Assembly: GCA_030765065.1 (NCBI GenBank)
Contig: CM060975.1
Span: 197,316,507-197,380,506, forward strand
Direction: 5' to 3'
Length of the DNA: 64,000 nt
DNA from: Deroplatys truncata
Lineage: Eukaryota; Arthropoda; Insecta; Mantodea; Mantidae
Shown here: in pieces, positions 45,580-56,620 of the stretch
Position numbering within the stretch: the first letter of the stretch is position 1
Layout of the letters: each line of letters opens with the position of its first letter
Made by a program: the position numbers and the translations under genes
The notes under the pieces: model-generated
Told to the model about the DNA's origin: nothing
The model's database searches: none
Seen by the model: the letters and a program-made list of their open reading frames with translations, nothing else

Positions 45580-46034
45580 ACAGGTTGTAAAAAGGAGGGG
45601 GTCATCTCACCACGGGAGATTTATTGTAGCTACCATCACCCGGGAGAAAGGGATGAAGTGAAGGTACAACAGGAAGGCTCATGTCGCAGGCAGGCTACAG
45701 AGGCCCGCGAAATTCCTCGAAGAGTTCATCATAGACCTGTCGATTACTCAACCCTCTGGTGTCCACGGGGGGTGCTCTTTTCTTTGAGCAAGCATCCGTA
45801 CCATCTGTTCGTCACCGCTATACGACACGAAACCTAGAAGCACACCTGAAAGTTGAAAAGGGAACGGAATGAAAGGAAAATGATGGAAAGAAAATCGCGG
45901 TAGGTGAGAAACCGCACCAACATTCGCCTACCGATCAGGGTAAAACCCAAGGTCAGAGTGGGCTGTCGACTGGAATCGAAACCGGGACCTCCCGAATGCG
46001 AGTGTCACACGTTACCGTGAAGCCATCTCGCTCC
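45580..46034 (-). repeat. tRNA-headed SINE (S1)
   Basis: On the minus strand it reads GAGCGAGATGGCTTCACGG and CCCGGTTTCGATTCCAG, then GACAGCCCACTCTGACC, ending near 45580. The body GAGCAAGCATCCGTACCATC matches the split copy at 53716-58350. Confidence 0.75.
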
Positions 46035-46892
46035 TATACTGCATGTTACTACGACCACCAAATGTTGGTAGATATGGGTTTCCTTGTAAACGAATTCTAG
46101 TGTTGGAATTCTAAATTTCCTTCCTTGTAAATATTATCGGGAAGATGTAGAAAATTCGATGTGGAATAGAATAATTAGGCAAATTACTTGAGATTACTCT
46201 CACTTCACGTATTGCTCCAACAGAAACTCCATACAGTCTGCCTTGTGAGTCCTATACTAAATCAGCTATCGCTGCAGACCACTTCCCTTCCCCTGTGTAA
46301 ATGCTGTTCCTGTTGCCGAGAGAAATGTCGTCTCAGCTGCGGAGACACGATATATGGATGATTCAGTACTTACCGGGTATAATACACTTCGTCCGTTTAT
46401 ATAAAATGTGGAATCTCTTGGAGGTTAGATCTCCTATAAGAATATTAGTTTCTGATAAAAATTATTAGATATTTACCTCAAATCATAAGCGAGAAGTACT
46501 AACCACAAGTTTTAGTAATTAAGTGATTTCATCTTTCAGCGGAATTGCATTGAATTAAAATCTTGTTGTTTGTGTGCAATAAAAATTAAAGGAAAATATA
46601 AAACTAAAAGACAGATCCGATGAAATCTGTGAAGGAAATTTACAAGACCTAGAGAAGATAATGCTGGGAGTAAAGCACATACATCTGGGGAAGTCATCTG
46701 CTGCTGCACTGTAAAGGCAGACGCATTTAAATGGTGAACATTTTAGGACGCGTATAATGGAGCTATGAAAAGATGATTAAAAAAACCGAAAACACAGATG
46801 TTCCTTGCAAGAGATCGCTTGATGTACCACCAGCTTATTATTGTCACTGCAGGAGAACTGAAACAAATCTTAAGGTCACCATGTCTCATAAC
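46035..46892. other. Unassigned AT-rich sequence
   Basis: No gene or recognised repeat. Confidence 0.4.
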
Positions 46893-48109
46893 TAGGGCCC
46901 GAATTCTAAAGACATGTAATCTGCTAATTGCTGCATCATAGGGTTGCTAACCTGTACATAAATCCTTGACATGGTCCAAAATATGCAAATAAACAACTAT
47001 TAGATCATTTTTGCTCATTTTATGCCATTTTCTATTTTAAGGCGTTTTTTCAATTTTACGTCATCATTTTGCCATTTTATTGTCTTTTAAGTCTTTATAT
47101 GGTGATTTTCGTGACTTGCATTACGCAGTTAACGATTTTTATATTATTAAAATTTTACATAAGGGTAGCTTTTCAAACATCACCATTTTTTTTCAATATT
47201 ATTTGCAAAAGGTTTCGTTTCTATAACTTCCCTTTAACTGCTATGGTCATATCGGGGGTTTTGACTGAAACATTTGGTGGTGTTAATTTAAACTGTCTTA
47301 GTTAACATCTAGCGCTAATGTGATGGGAATTAACAAATAACGACTCAGTTTAAATTATCATATGATAACATCACAATAAAAAGTACTTCTGTGCATTATA
47401 ATTTGGTGGTGTTTTTACTTTTTTTTTATTAAGTTTAGTCTATTTTAGGTTTTCCCCGATTTTTAAAAAATATTTTTCTCACGCACATTCAATCCACATT
47501 TCCGGATTCTATGGAGGGTAGGGAATAATCCTAATTAAATAAAAATTCCCATCCCCGGAATCGAACCCCGGACCTCCAGGTGAGAAGTCAGCACACTGAC
47601 TACTCGACCACGGTGGCAGTGAAAAATAATTTCATGTATCCTTTAGTCACATTCTTATTTAATGATTAGGCCGAAAAGTGTGGCTTGTGGATGGAGGGAT
47701 GGCTAGTGTCAGGGGACCAGGTATCATTACAGTTATGAATTCATGTTCCACTCTAGGACCGAGACAGGTCAGTTTTCCATTTTTAGTGTTTATAATTGCG
47801 CACAGTAAGGTTGCTATTGTCCTTGTGTCATAAGCTATAAAGACCTCTTCATTGCATAACCTGAGAACTCAAGAGAGTTAATACTGCAGTTTATTAACAC
47901 CCGCTTAAAAAACAATTTCCTTAATTTTCTTTACAGACTCTTCAAACCAAAAGATGGAACAAATATACTTTAAATTAATTTTATAACTACTTTTTCTTCT
48001 TGTACAGCAGTTATATGCATGTATAAATTATTTTATAACTTAATGTGCATTAATTTCAATAAACAGGTCATTTTTCAAACATGTTTAAGTCATCAATATC
48101 CGGACCCTA
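46893..48109. mobile_element. Family W hAT-like element with 8-bp duplication
   Basis: The ends TAGGGCCCGAATTCTAAAG and, reverse-complemented, TAGGGTCCGGATATTG form short inverted repeats. The flanks CTCATAAC (46885-46892) and CTCATTAC (48110-48117) match at 7 of 8 bases. The inside is AT-rich and non-coding apart from a 78-codon frame without recognisable domains. An S5 SINE lies at 47485-47640. Confidence 0.7.
47485..47640 (-). repeat. tRNA-headed SINE (S5)
   Basis: On the minus strand ACCGTGGTCGAGTAGTCAG (A-box) and CCGGGGTTCGATTCCGGGG (B-box) are well preserved. The short body GGGAATTTTTATTTAATTAG and ATTATTCCCTACCCTCC also occurs at 53411-53563. A true tRNA is unlikely because the 5' and 3' acceptor arms do not pair. 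Confidence 0.75.
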
Positions 48110-48117
48110 CTCATTAC

Positions 48118-49517
48118 GTTGATTTAAATATGAATTTTTCACTAACCTTCAGTACCTTAGGCGGAGGAAGTACATTTTACCTATAGACTCGATAATATCC
48201 ACTTACTCTCAGCCTGTATCGGCGCAGTAAAACAATAAAAGAATAAAAACAAAACAGATGGGTGGATCAGCAACCCCTCCTGAATATCTGGGGAGGCTGA
48301 AACAGCCACAGTCCTCAGGTTCTGGCGCCTCTGTATTCAAGGAAACGATGACTAGCAGTTCATCTGTTCGCACTGGAAGCAACAGAGAGTTACTGACTTT
48401 AGTTCATTGGCCAGTGACTTTGATTACGAATCCTCCTGAGGATTGTCGAAGGTCCACTAGATCGGCGGTGCGGTGTGGTGCAACGTCGACCTAAAGAAGG
48501 CTTCATCAGCCGGGACCGCGCCGCACCGTCTCAGTTAAATGAGCGCAATCAAGTGCTGAACACCTAAATAAGATGTATGGCAAATATCTGCAAAATCAGT
48601 TTAACAGCTACCCATTATACTTTATCCTAGTCGTTGTGTTAACCCATACGATTAAAGACACTGAATTATACGTGGCTAAACATTAATTTTATGATGTGCA
48701 ATTTTGCCTTTGATAAAAGCTACGGAATACGGATTGATCTGTGAGAATATTCTTGCAGAGATACTCCCTTCAACATCCGGATTTGCTTTTCCCTGGAAGA
48801 TGCACTTCTCCCCGTTACGAGAATTGTTAATTTTATAAGACTGAAGTGCTGCAGCGAATACAACATGAATTTGTGTTTGAGGGTAAGGAACGGACATTAA
48901 ACCGTAAACAAGCTGGTTCATAGGTCCAGGCTTTCTCTTATTGTGTAACTCAGCCAGTGAAATCTCTAGAACACACCACAAAATATATTTAACTTAGATA
49001 TTTTTAAAAACCCGTTTAATAATTTACACATTTGCAATAAATTATCAGATATATACTGTGGAATGGCAATATTATGTGGGACGAGCGATTACAGAAGCAT
49101 TTTCTAAAGCTCTTTAAAAGAAAATCGGTATGCTTGTTTTCCCATTCAAATCCACAAAGGAACTAATATTTTTATCCGCAATATCAACAATTCAAATTCA
49201 CCGTTTACAAACAACGATGCAGTAGATTAGGTAATATGACAGCGACAAAATACAAATTTACATGTGTCGACAAACAAAATATCGAATTCCGCTCTCTGTT
49301 ATTACCCATATTTATACTCATGGCATTGCCTTGTGAAAATGCATCCTGCTTTCTTTCTCACATCTTCGCGTACAATTGAAACCAAGAAACATTCATCTTT
49401 ATTTTCAGCTATACAAGTCCAGACACAAATGTGCACCGAAAATCAGCTGTGATTCTGGCGCAATTGTCTTGTCTTAAGAAGCCTTGTGAGCTTAGGTTTC
49501 TTCTACAGCAAGAGTGT
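48118..49517. other. Unassigned sequence
   Basis: Frames at 48258-48494 (78 codons, plus) and 48676-48981 (101 codons, minus) lie outside known repeats. Neither has a domain I recognise. They are the window's best candidates for anonymous coding DNA, but could be chance. Confidence 0.3.
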
Positions 49518-49797
49518 ACCGAGCTAGTTGGCTTCCCGGTAACATGCGAGGCTCGCATTCTGGAGATCCCGTGTTCTATTCACGTCTACCGCCCGCTCTG
49601 GCCTTGGGTTTGTCGTGGTCTTCCCTGGTCTGTAAGCGAATTCTCATCTACTACGATTTCCTTTCCCTAATTTCCCTTTCATTCCGTTTCCTTCTCATGC
49701 TTTAGGTGTGCTTCTAGGCTTCGTGGTATGAGGCGCTGACGAACAGATGGTAAGGATGCATGCTCCAAGGAAAAAGTATTCCCCGTGCACACTACCG
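49518..49797 (+). repeat. tRNA-headed SINE (S1), partial
   Basis: The head ACCGAGCTAGTTGGCTTCCC, B-box-like CCGTGTTCTATTCACG and body TTTGTCGTGGTCTTCCC to TTTAGGTGTGCTTCTAGG are present. It stops where retroelement RNase H sequence begins. Confidence 0.7.
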
Positions 49798-49805
49798 GGT
49801 GCCTG

Positions 49806-49967
49806 GTTGAACGGATCATGCTCACAAGCTTGGCAGAACACGAAGTTCAACTCATCTGGGTACCGGGTCATAGTGGCATGGAGGGAAATGAAAATGCTGA
49901 TGAACTTGCAAGACAAGGAGCAACTTCACGTTTATTGGGTCAGAGCCGGCTCTAGAAACATCTCGAT
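49806..49967 (+). pseudogene. Non-LTR retrotransposon RNase H fragment
   Basis: The frame from about 49821 reads LTSLAEHEVQLIWVPGHSGM and then EGNENADELARQGATSRLLG. The W-V-P-G-H-x-G and G-N-E-x-A-D-E-L-A signatures belong to the C-terminal half of RNase H domains in LINE-type retrotransposons, which remove the RNA strand during copying. Only about 50 residues remain. The match to the inverted copy at 56463-56620 continues through ACATCTCGATTTTT, where Z hAT end sequence begins. Confidence 0.78.
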
Positions 49968-50165
49968 TTTTTAGTAGTGGTAGTAGATACCTCTATTCCT
50001 CGATAATCGATAGTGATTTTTGAGTACCGATATTTGATACTCACTTTATAAAAAAAGTAAAGACAATAGCTTGTTCACTGAATTATATTATTAGTAGTTG
50101 TCTGCTCTATTTGGAATTCAGTCCATTATAAATGATATTCATACTCAAAAACATTAAAATGCAAT
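49968..50165 (-). repeat. Family Z hAT end fragment
   Basis: TAGTAGTGGTAGTAGATACC followed by CGATAATCGATAG, GATACTCACTTTATAAA and AATAGCTTGTTCACTGAAT is the reverse complement of the right end of the Z elements (7040-7175 and 55270-55370). Confidence 0.7.
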
Positions 50166-50233
50166 ACAACAGATATAAAATAAAACAATAGGATCACATG
50201 AGAAAGTTTATCATGATCCGGGGTGCAGAATGA

Positions 50234-50953
50234 AAAAATCTGATGTGTTGCAGCCACATGACTTTCTCTACCCTCTATCGTTTATTAGTGAGCAGATATA
50301 CAATTATTCTTACAAAGGTTTATTTGCCTATGAACTTCACTTTAATCGAGATAAACCTTTGCAGAAACAGTTACGTTACACATTTCGTTATAAATACAAA
50401 GAGAAGAAGGATAGTGAAATGTTTAAGAACTGGGCGATATATGAAGGCCTTAAAATTCCTACTCTTTCCACGCAATCGCGAGAAACAAGTGAATGTCGAC
50501 AGTACCTTGAAGAAAGACAGAGCATCGAACAATTAAAACAATTAGAAACGGATACTTCAGAAATGGCTTATCTACAAAAAGGTTCCTTGAAATAAATTGT
50601 ATGTTTTAAAGAGGTGTACATTTTTGAGTACTTAGTACGTTTTCGTCCATTACTTAACGTTTACCAGTTATGCAAGTTTATATAAAATTCCTTTCTATTG
50701 AACAAGACTTCACAAGCTATTCCCAGAAAATTCAAGATACATTCTATTATGTAAAATTTTTAATATAAGGTATTTTAATCAGGATAATTAGAATCATTTT
50801 TCAGAAAATAAAAGAATTCAAAAAATGATCTATGTAAAAATTAGTTGGGGTGGGGGATTTTCTTTAAAACCTTCGTGTCAAATTTTTGGAAAAGACTGAG
50901 CTTTAAATACCAAGTTTGGCATTTATCCGAGTTTTCGTTCATGAATTATGCTG

Positions 50954-51023
<70 letters not shown>

Positions 51024-51168
51024 CACGGGTACACACAACACACACACACCTAACTTTTCTAAATATGTTTTTTTGGATCAGGGGGCCTCAAAACATGTAT
51101 TTACGCTGAAATCTAATTTTTGGGTAGAATACCTTCACTACTTACTATGTAGTAGTAGATGAAGTAAT
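50234..51168 (+). repeat. Family M repeat, diverged subfamily, expanded CA tract
   Basis: It runs from AAAAAATCTGATGTGTTGC and ACTTTCTCTACCCTCTATCG to TTGGGTAGAATACC and ACTACTTACTATGTAGTAG. The CA tract at 50957-51018 is pure over about 60 bp. The 121- and 97-codon frames at the left overlap in different frames and correspond to non-coding sequence in other copies. Confidence 0.84.
50957..51018 (+). repeat. (AC)n microsatellite inside an M copy
   Basis: This is a pure AC run at the same internal position as the short tract in other M copies. Confidence 0.95.
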
Positions 51169-51459
51169 AAACCTTTGCGCAGAAAGTTTATAGAATAGGT
51201 ACGAAAAGTAACGTTAATGAGTAAAGCAAATTATGGGATTGTTAGAGATGAGATACGTTTCAAATGGGATGTTGTTGAATAATTTTTAAAGATATTTCTT
51301 CTCTTAGAACAGCGCAGTAAATTAATTGAGTATTCAAAATGTCGTTCTTTCAATTTGCATCATACGTTGATTTCAGATTCCTTCCACATATTAGGCCTAA
51401 TGATTTATTTTTTTCGAATAGCGTTACCAACAGGTTTATATACAACGTCCTGCACCATG
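51169..51459. other. Unassigned spacer
   Basis: No recognised feature. Confidence 0.4.
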
Positions 51460-51770
51460 GCATTTCGGTTGGAACATGGTGCTCCGGTTCCCAGACCTGG
51501 AATGCTCGTAGGTTCGATCCCACAGATGGGGTTGTAAATTTTTTTGCCCATGTATAAGATTCGTGCCCATTCAGTAACGTGATGAATTTGAGGAGCCGTC
51601 ATAGGTAGGTTTCGTGACCTACATACATAAATACTCAGTATGGAGGTTTCCTCGACTGAAGCAAACTTGGTGCTGACCACATCATCTCCCCGTATCGTCC
51701 ACCTGGCCTTGACTATGTGGGCGTGAGGTCGCCAGGCCAAGGACCACAAGGACTGTAGTGCCACAGACTC
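51460..51770 (+). repeat. SINE-like repeat (S7)
   Basis: GGAATGCTCGTAGGTTCGATCC carries a B-box. The distal part CACCTGGCCTTGACTATG, then AGGCCAAGGACCACAAGG and TAGTGCCAC parallels the end of the 59212-59628 copy. The ATT tail is missing here. The 119-codon minus-strand frame across it is a shadow. Confidence 0.55.
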
Positions 51771-52120
51771 AACTTTTTTATATAAAACGCTTTTGTATGA
51801 TACGTTACAAATTTTTCTAATATGACATTCGTAAAAACGCTGAAAACAAGGCAGTGTTCTATTTATTTAAATCAGAATTTAAATAAAGTCAATTATACAT
51901 GAATGATTACAATAAAATAAATCCAATGTGAAGGAAAATACTATAGACTACAAAAAATAAAGTCTCATCTGTTAGCCTAACAGTGCTTAACTATAAATTC
52001 CGAAAATTTAAAAGTACTTGCAACAAAACATGTGGTCTTTGAGGAAGGATATATCTAATGTTTGAGATCGCTTTGATTTTACCGGGATACTTGAACAAAT
52101 GCGGAGATTCTTGCGCATAC
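51771..52120. other. AT-rich spacer
   Basis: No recognised feature. Confidence 0.4.
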
Positions 52121-52233
52121 AGGCATCTCTCCATAGTAGCTCAAACGGTAAGAGCTTAGCCAAGAAAAGCCGTAAAATGTGGTTCGTGTCCCAGCTGTGG
52201 AATTAAATGTTTCACTTTTGATTGCAGCTATAG

Positions 52234-52306
<73 letters not shown>
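52121..52306 (+). repeat. tRNA-headed SINE (S8) with long ATT tail
   Basis: CATAGTAGCTCAAACGGTAA (A-box) and GTGGTTCGTGTCCCAG (B-box) lie about 50 bp apart, followed by about 30 bp of body and an (ATT)n tract at 52235-52305. The head resembles the S3 units. The poly-Tyr frame here is only the microsatellite translated. Confidence 0.65.
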
Positions 52307-52770
52307 GTGTTTAGTCGTAGGCTCTTCTGAACAGTTCCTACTGTGGAATGCTATTGTCTCATTGTTATTTCTGGACTAAGGTAATGTATTCCGTTTTCCT
52401 TGATGAAGGGTCTCGCAATCCTCACCTTGAAACTGTCATTATCATTACGTCAGCGGGAACAGGATGCCAAGCATTCATACTCTACTACAAGGCAATTGCA
52501 ACATAGTTCAGCATCGTGATTTCCAGCAGGTTTTCATTTCAGGCAAGGTAGGTCCTACGTCAGCAGACAGTTCGGTGTGACGTAAAATAAACATACAGCA
52601 AATGACGGGTCTGTGATCTTTCCATTGTATCGTCTTTAACGAATTATTTCGATATATCCATACTGCGACTTATCGATTGTTTTCAATTGTTTTGTACAAA
52701 CAAATTTAATTATATATTATTTATAATATGCAACATTTTAATTCAATTTAGGTAGTGAGCTGTTTTTTAT
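52307..52770. other. Unassigned sequence
   Basis: No recognised feature. Confidence 0.4.
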
Positions 52771-52874
52771 TTTCTGTACTAGGTACTTACCTACAGTACG
52801 TAGAGGAAGTATTGTGTTCCACCCAAATCTTCGATTTCGAGATAACACGGAAATACACATACTGAGGTTCCCAG

Positions 52875-52909
<35 letters not shown>

Positions 52910-52951
52910 GTTTTAAAAAATGTGTTTGTGTGTGGGTGTGCGTGTGCGTGT

Positions 52952-53203
52952 TTTTTATTATTATTTAATGTTCGCTTTTTTATTACGTTTTCACAGGCGG
53001 TGGACGCTGATGATACATGCAATAAAAGTACATATATTTGGGAAAGGAACTTTGGGAAGAAAGCATTCCAGGCCTAAATTTAAGGTACTACCTGGCATTT
53101 GGCAGTCGTTAGGACTGAGGAAAATCTGAGAAACCCTGAATCAGGGAGGACGTTTCTAGCGGGATTTGAACCGCAGACCTATTCACGATTCCCTGTCTTC
53201 TGT
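52952..53203 (-). repeat. tRNA-headed SINE (S9), inserted in M
   Basis: On the minus strand GAATAGGTCTGCGGTTCAAATC carries the B-box, next to CGCTAGAAACGTCC. The rest is a body of about 200 bp ending in ATT-rich sequence. It interrupts M between the GT tract and TCTGTGAACACC. Only one copy was seen. Confidence 0.55.
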
Positions 53204-53410
53204 CTGTGAACACCATAACTCAAAATCGAAATGTCGGATAAATACCAAACTTGGTATTTAAGTTCAGTAATTTCCAAGCATGCGACACGAAGATTTTCAA
53301 GACACTCAACCCAAATTATCCTTTACATAAAAAAAATTGGTTATTTTTAGTTTTCTCAAAAATTACAGATGATTTTAATTAAAATACCATGTGTTTAAAA
53401 TATTTTTTTT

Positions 53411-53563
53411 GGTTCCATTTATATCCCGCCTTTAACTACATTGTTCACACTTTCATTCATACTCCTAGGACTGGGAGGACAGGGAATAATCTGGCTAGAG
53501 AAAACTTCCCACCCCCAAGCCGGGAATCGAACCCCTCGCACAGCAGGCAGCTTAAAATGTTGC
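53411..53563 (-). repeat. tRNA-headed SINE (S5), inserted in M
   Basis: On the minus strand AGGGGTTCGATTCCCGG is the B-box. The body GGGAAGTTTTCTCTAGCC and ATTATTCCCTGTCCTCCC matches 47485-47640. TTTAAAATATT (near 53393) and CTTAAAATGTT (near 53550) may be the target duplication. Confidence 0.68.
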
Positions 53564-54141
53564 ATAGATGAAAGGTATATCTTGAATTTTCTGCGAATGG
53601 CCTGCGAAGAGCTCCTAATTCGCAATAAATTTTGTCCTAACTTATAAATCGTTTAAAACACACAAATTATGTCAAATAAAAATTTTGTGGCATTCACCGT
53701 ATAGAGTTATAGGGAATACAACGGAAGGAGACACCTCATGCATTGCAACCTACGTGAAATCTATTGCGGTTACCACCCTCCAGGAAGAAGGGTTGAAGTG
53801 AGGGATCCACAGAATAGAGGTCTGCACAGGCCGAAATTCTTAGGTCCGGCCCGACTTGACCCGGCCCGGTCTGAACGAAGCCCGAGATACAGATTGCTTC
53901 GGGTGCACTTCAGGTAGGTAATACCTGTATCGTTATAACGCAATTCATTATGCCTGCACCCTGTCCTGCGAAAAATTCAATAATTGTTCTCAGCTGAAGT
54001 CTGTTACATTTAAGTAAGCTTTCATTTCTTTTCTTACATGTTTTCTAATAAACAGTTTACCAGGTTTGTTTCCTGGAGTTTTAAGCCAGGTTTTATGATG
54101 TGCTACTGTAGATCAGTTCTTAATAGCCTCTCTTACTAAAC

Positions 54142-55067
54142 ATAGATGCGATCTTGATGCCATCGATACCTCGATACTCGGATGTGTCGGAGTATACCTA
54201 ATACTCTGAAATAAACCTTCGATACCTTCTCGATACTTTGAGTCGAGAATTCTTTTCGTTACTGCCTCGCAACGAAGAGTTATTGGACTACAGTTCTTGA
54301 TAGAACTTGACTGCGTTGCATGCAATATTCCATAGACAAAACATGCAAAACAATGGGAGAGGGTAGAGGTACTCATAACATACGGCGCATCACATTTTTA
54401 GAATAGCTGGTTTTGTGACTCACTCTCAGCCATTACATTTACTGTCGTTGACTCAGGAGAATGGTTCGTCCTTGAACTCCAAGCGTGCAGTGGATAGGGA
54501 GCTTCTTGCCTACGATGCAAATAGTGCAACACCAGCAGTTCAAAAGTGTTGTCAACGGGTACAATTTCACATGCATAAGGTCATAATTATATGCAAATTT
54601 ACAGGTTTCCTCAATGAAAGTGCGATAATGGTTGTTTTGTTTGATGCGGTAATATAATGCATTACGGATACTACTTCGCGGAATATTTATTATTCCGGGA
54701 AAGAAAAGATAAGTAGCTTTGGAACAGAGTGTAAAACAATAGAGCGAGAGGGAAGAACACTACAGCACTGGCTGTTCAATTTCGCCTACGTCAAACACAA
54801 GGTCATAGCTAAACTACTGAGTCAAACACCATACCTAATATAGTGACCAATGTCTGTGAATCCAGCAGAAACATACCAGAACTTAAGAGTGAGATAATAC
54901 AACGCATGAAAATATTTGTTCTGTTAGTTTGTGTTTGCACAATTCAAATTCGGGTGACGAGCGTAGCTTACAGGTACACCACAAGATTAATTTGCATAAT
55001 ATGGATAGAATGTCCTTTAAAATAATTTTTTCAGCACGGACTATAGCTACATAAAAGGAGAAGAAAA

Positions 55068-55117
<50 letters not shown>

Positions 55118-55370
55118 ATATGACTAACACTAGAGAATATATTATAACCCATGGCATTATCAAGATAAAATGCTGCCAACTGGAGAATGTCAAACAGGAG
55201 CAATTCCGGAATTAGCATACAATACAAAATTGGTTACATACGTTTATACATAGAAAACTACCAATAATATAACTCAGTGAACAAACTATCGCCTTTGCAT
55301 TATTTTATAAAGTGGGTATCGAGTATCGGTGCTCAAAAATCAGTATCGATATTGAAACGGCAACTCTAGG
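54142..55370 (+). repeat. Family Z hAT-like copy, degraded
   Basis: The start TAGATGCGATCTTGATGCC and ATCGATACCTCGATACTCG, the middle AAACATGCAAAACAATGGG and ACCAGAACTTAAGAGTGAG, and the end GAACAAACTATCGCC then GAGTATCGGTGCTC parallel the Z element at 5294-7175. It lacks the solo LTR, so it preserves the empty LTR site near 55272. The right tip is missing. Short frames (60-87 codons) are not recognisable. Confidence 0.75.
55070..55117 (+). repeat. (ATT)n microsatellite
   Basis: A pure ATT run inside the Z copy. The other Z copy has only an AT-rich patch at this place. Confidence 0.95.
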
Positions 55371-55566
55371 CCGAGCCCGAGAACTGTGATTATAGATAAT
55401 TTATTAATTAATTTTTATTGATGTTAAAGCATACTATATACATATATTTTTCTTATACTGCTTGTATAGTTTAAGAAGGGTGATTCAACGTTATGTATGT
55501 ATCTAGGTTACTAATATTAGAAGAGTTATAAATGGTTTAATGTAAATAATTTAAGCGTAATGTTAA

Positions 55567-56105
55567 AATACTGTCCACGACGAAATGTTTTAGCTACAGG
55601 AGCAGTGTCTTCGAAGGCAGAAAATCTAGTTTTACGATGTCTCTCTGGTCGCAGGGCCATTGTTCATACAGCGAGGGTGTAAAGTCTTTGTTCTTTTATT
55701 CGATAATTCGCCGTGACCAAGTGAGAGAGACAGCTAGCTTAACGGTAAATTTAGGAAAAGCCGCGATTTATGTTAAACTTGGACCAATGAGATCCCTGTA
55801 AGTTTATACGAAATAGTGAGACGCGTCGAGTGGCGCTAAAACATGGACCAATAGGAAAGGAAGCAGCCCCAGAAGCCTGCGACTATAAATGGATCTGTAA
55901 GAGCAAGTTCGAGGCATTTCATTTTGGCATTTTGTCATTTGTGGGCAGGGAGAGATGCTGCAGGATGTGTGAGAGATATCGCGCCAAAAGGGAATAAAGA
56001 CAGTTTTCAAAACACACCTAAGAACCGCTACTCGTAAAGAGATAATAAGCATATTTAAACTTCGTGTCATAACCGCGCCGCGTTTTAACAGCGGTGGACA
56101 GTATT
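55567..56105. mobile_element. TTAA-flanked TIR element (piggyBac-like MITE candidate)
   Basis: The ends form a perfect inverted pair: AATACTGTCCAC at the left and GTGGACAGTATT at the right. TTAA lies on both sides (55563-55566 and 56106-56109), the signature duplication of piggyBac-type elements. The 539 bp between is non-coding. It contains GACTATAAATGG near 55880 and GGGAATAAAGACAG near 55990, which resemble TATA and polyadenylation signals, so an LTR bounded by TGTCCAC...GTGGACA is the main alternative. The flanks are inverted, not direct, which favours the TIR reading. Confidence 0.5.
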
Positions 56106-56462
56106 TTAACGGCGGTAATATCAGTGTTTTGTACTACGTGGAGAAGTTAAATAAAAGAAAGTGCAGTGTCATGTTTTCGTAACCAGAGCACGTCTATTTC
56201 TCCTGTTACCACGACCCGAGATCTACGCTTCCTTTACCAAGGATAAGTCCTAGCTCCCACATAGTTTTAAAGAAAATTACTGCAGCTAGCCGAGGATAAA
56301 AATGCAGAGAACCAGCACACTGCGAACATCTGGAGCCAACCTGGAGGATGCAGCAAGGTAAGCCGTGAGCAACGGGCTTCAACAAGAACCACGACATCGG
56401 GCAGGAGGTGACTGCCGCAATATCGACTATCGAAAAATACTGGTATTCTTCCCCTCACTACT

Positions 56463-56620
56463 AAAAATCGAGATGTTCCTAGAGTCGGCTCTGACCCAAT
56501 AAATTGTGAAGCTGCTCCTTGCCTTGCAAGTTCATCAGCATTTTCATTTCCCTTTATGTCACTATGATACGGCATCCAGATGAGTCGAACTTCATTCTGT
56601 TCTGCCAAGCTATGAGCATG
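56463..56620 (-). pseudogene. Non-LTR retrotransposon RNase H fragment
   Basis: From about 56608 on the minus strand the frame reads MAEQNEVRLIWMPYHSDIKG and then NENADELARQGAASQFIGSE. It is the counterpart of 49806-49967, with the P-x-H-x-x-I-x-G-N-E-x-A-D pattern of the RNase H C-terminal half. The same junction to Z end sequence (after ACATCTCGATTTTT) occurs in both. Confidence 0.78.

Larger units (their letters stand above)
52771..53715 (-). repeat. Family M repeat carrying two SINEs
   Basis: It runs minus from TTTCTGTACTAGGTAC and GTATTGTGTTCCACCC through an AAT tract (52877-52908). It continues after an S9 insert with CTGTGAACACCATAACTC, then after an S5 insert with GGTATATCTTGAATTTTC. 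The 3' terminus is missing. Confidence 0.7.

Noticed and set aside
47535..47640. Candidate tRNA gene (good A and B boxes)
   Set aside because: The acceptor stem does not pair, and the same unit with a shared downstream body occurs at 53411-53563, so it is a SINE head.
52179..52379. Poly-tyrosine frame
   Set aside because: It is simply the ATT microsatellite read in one frame.
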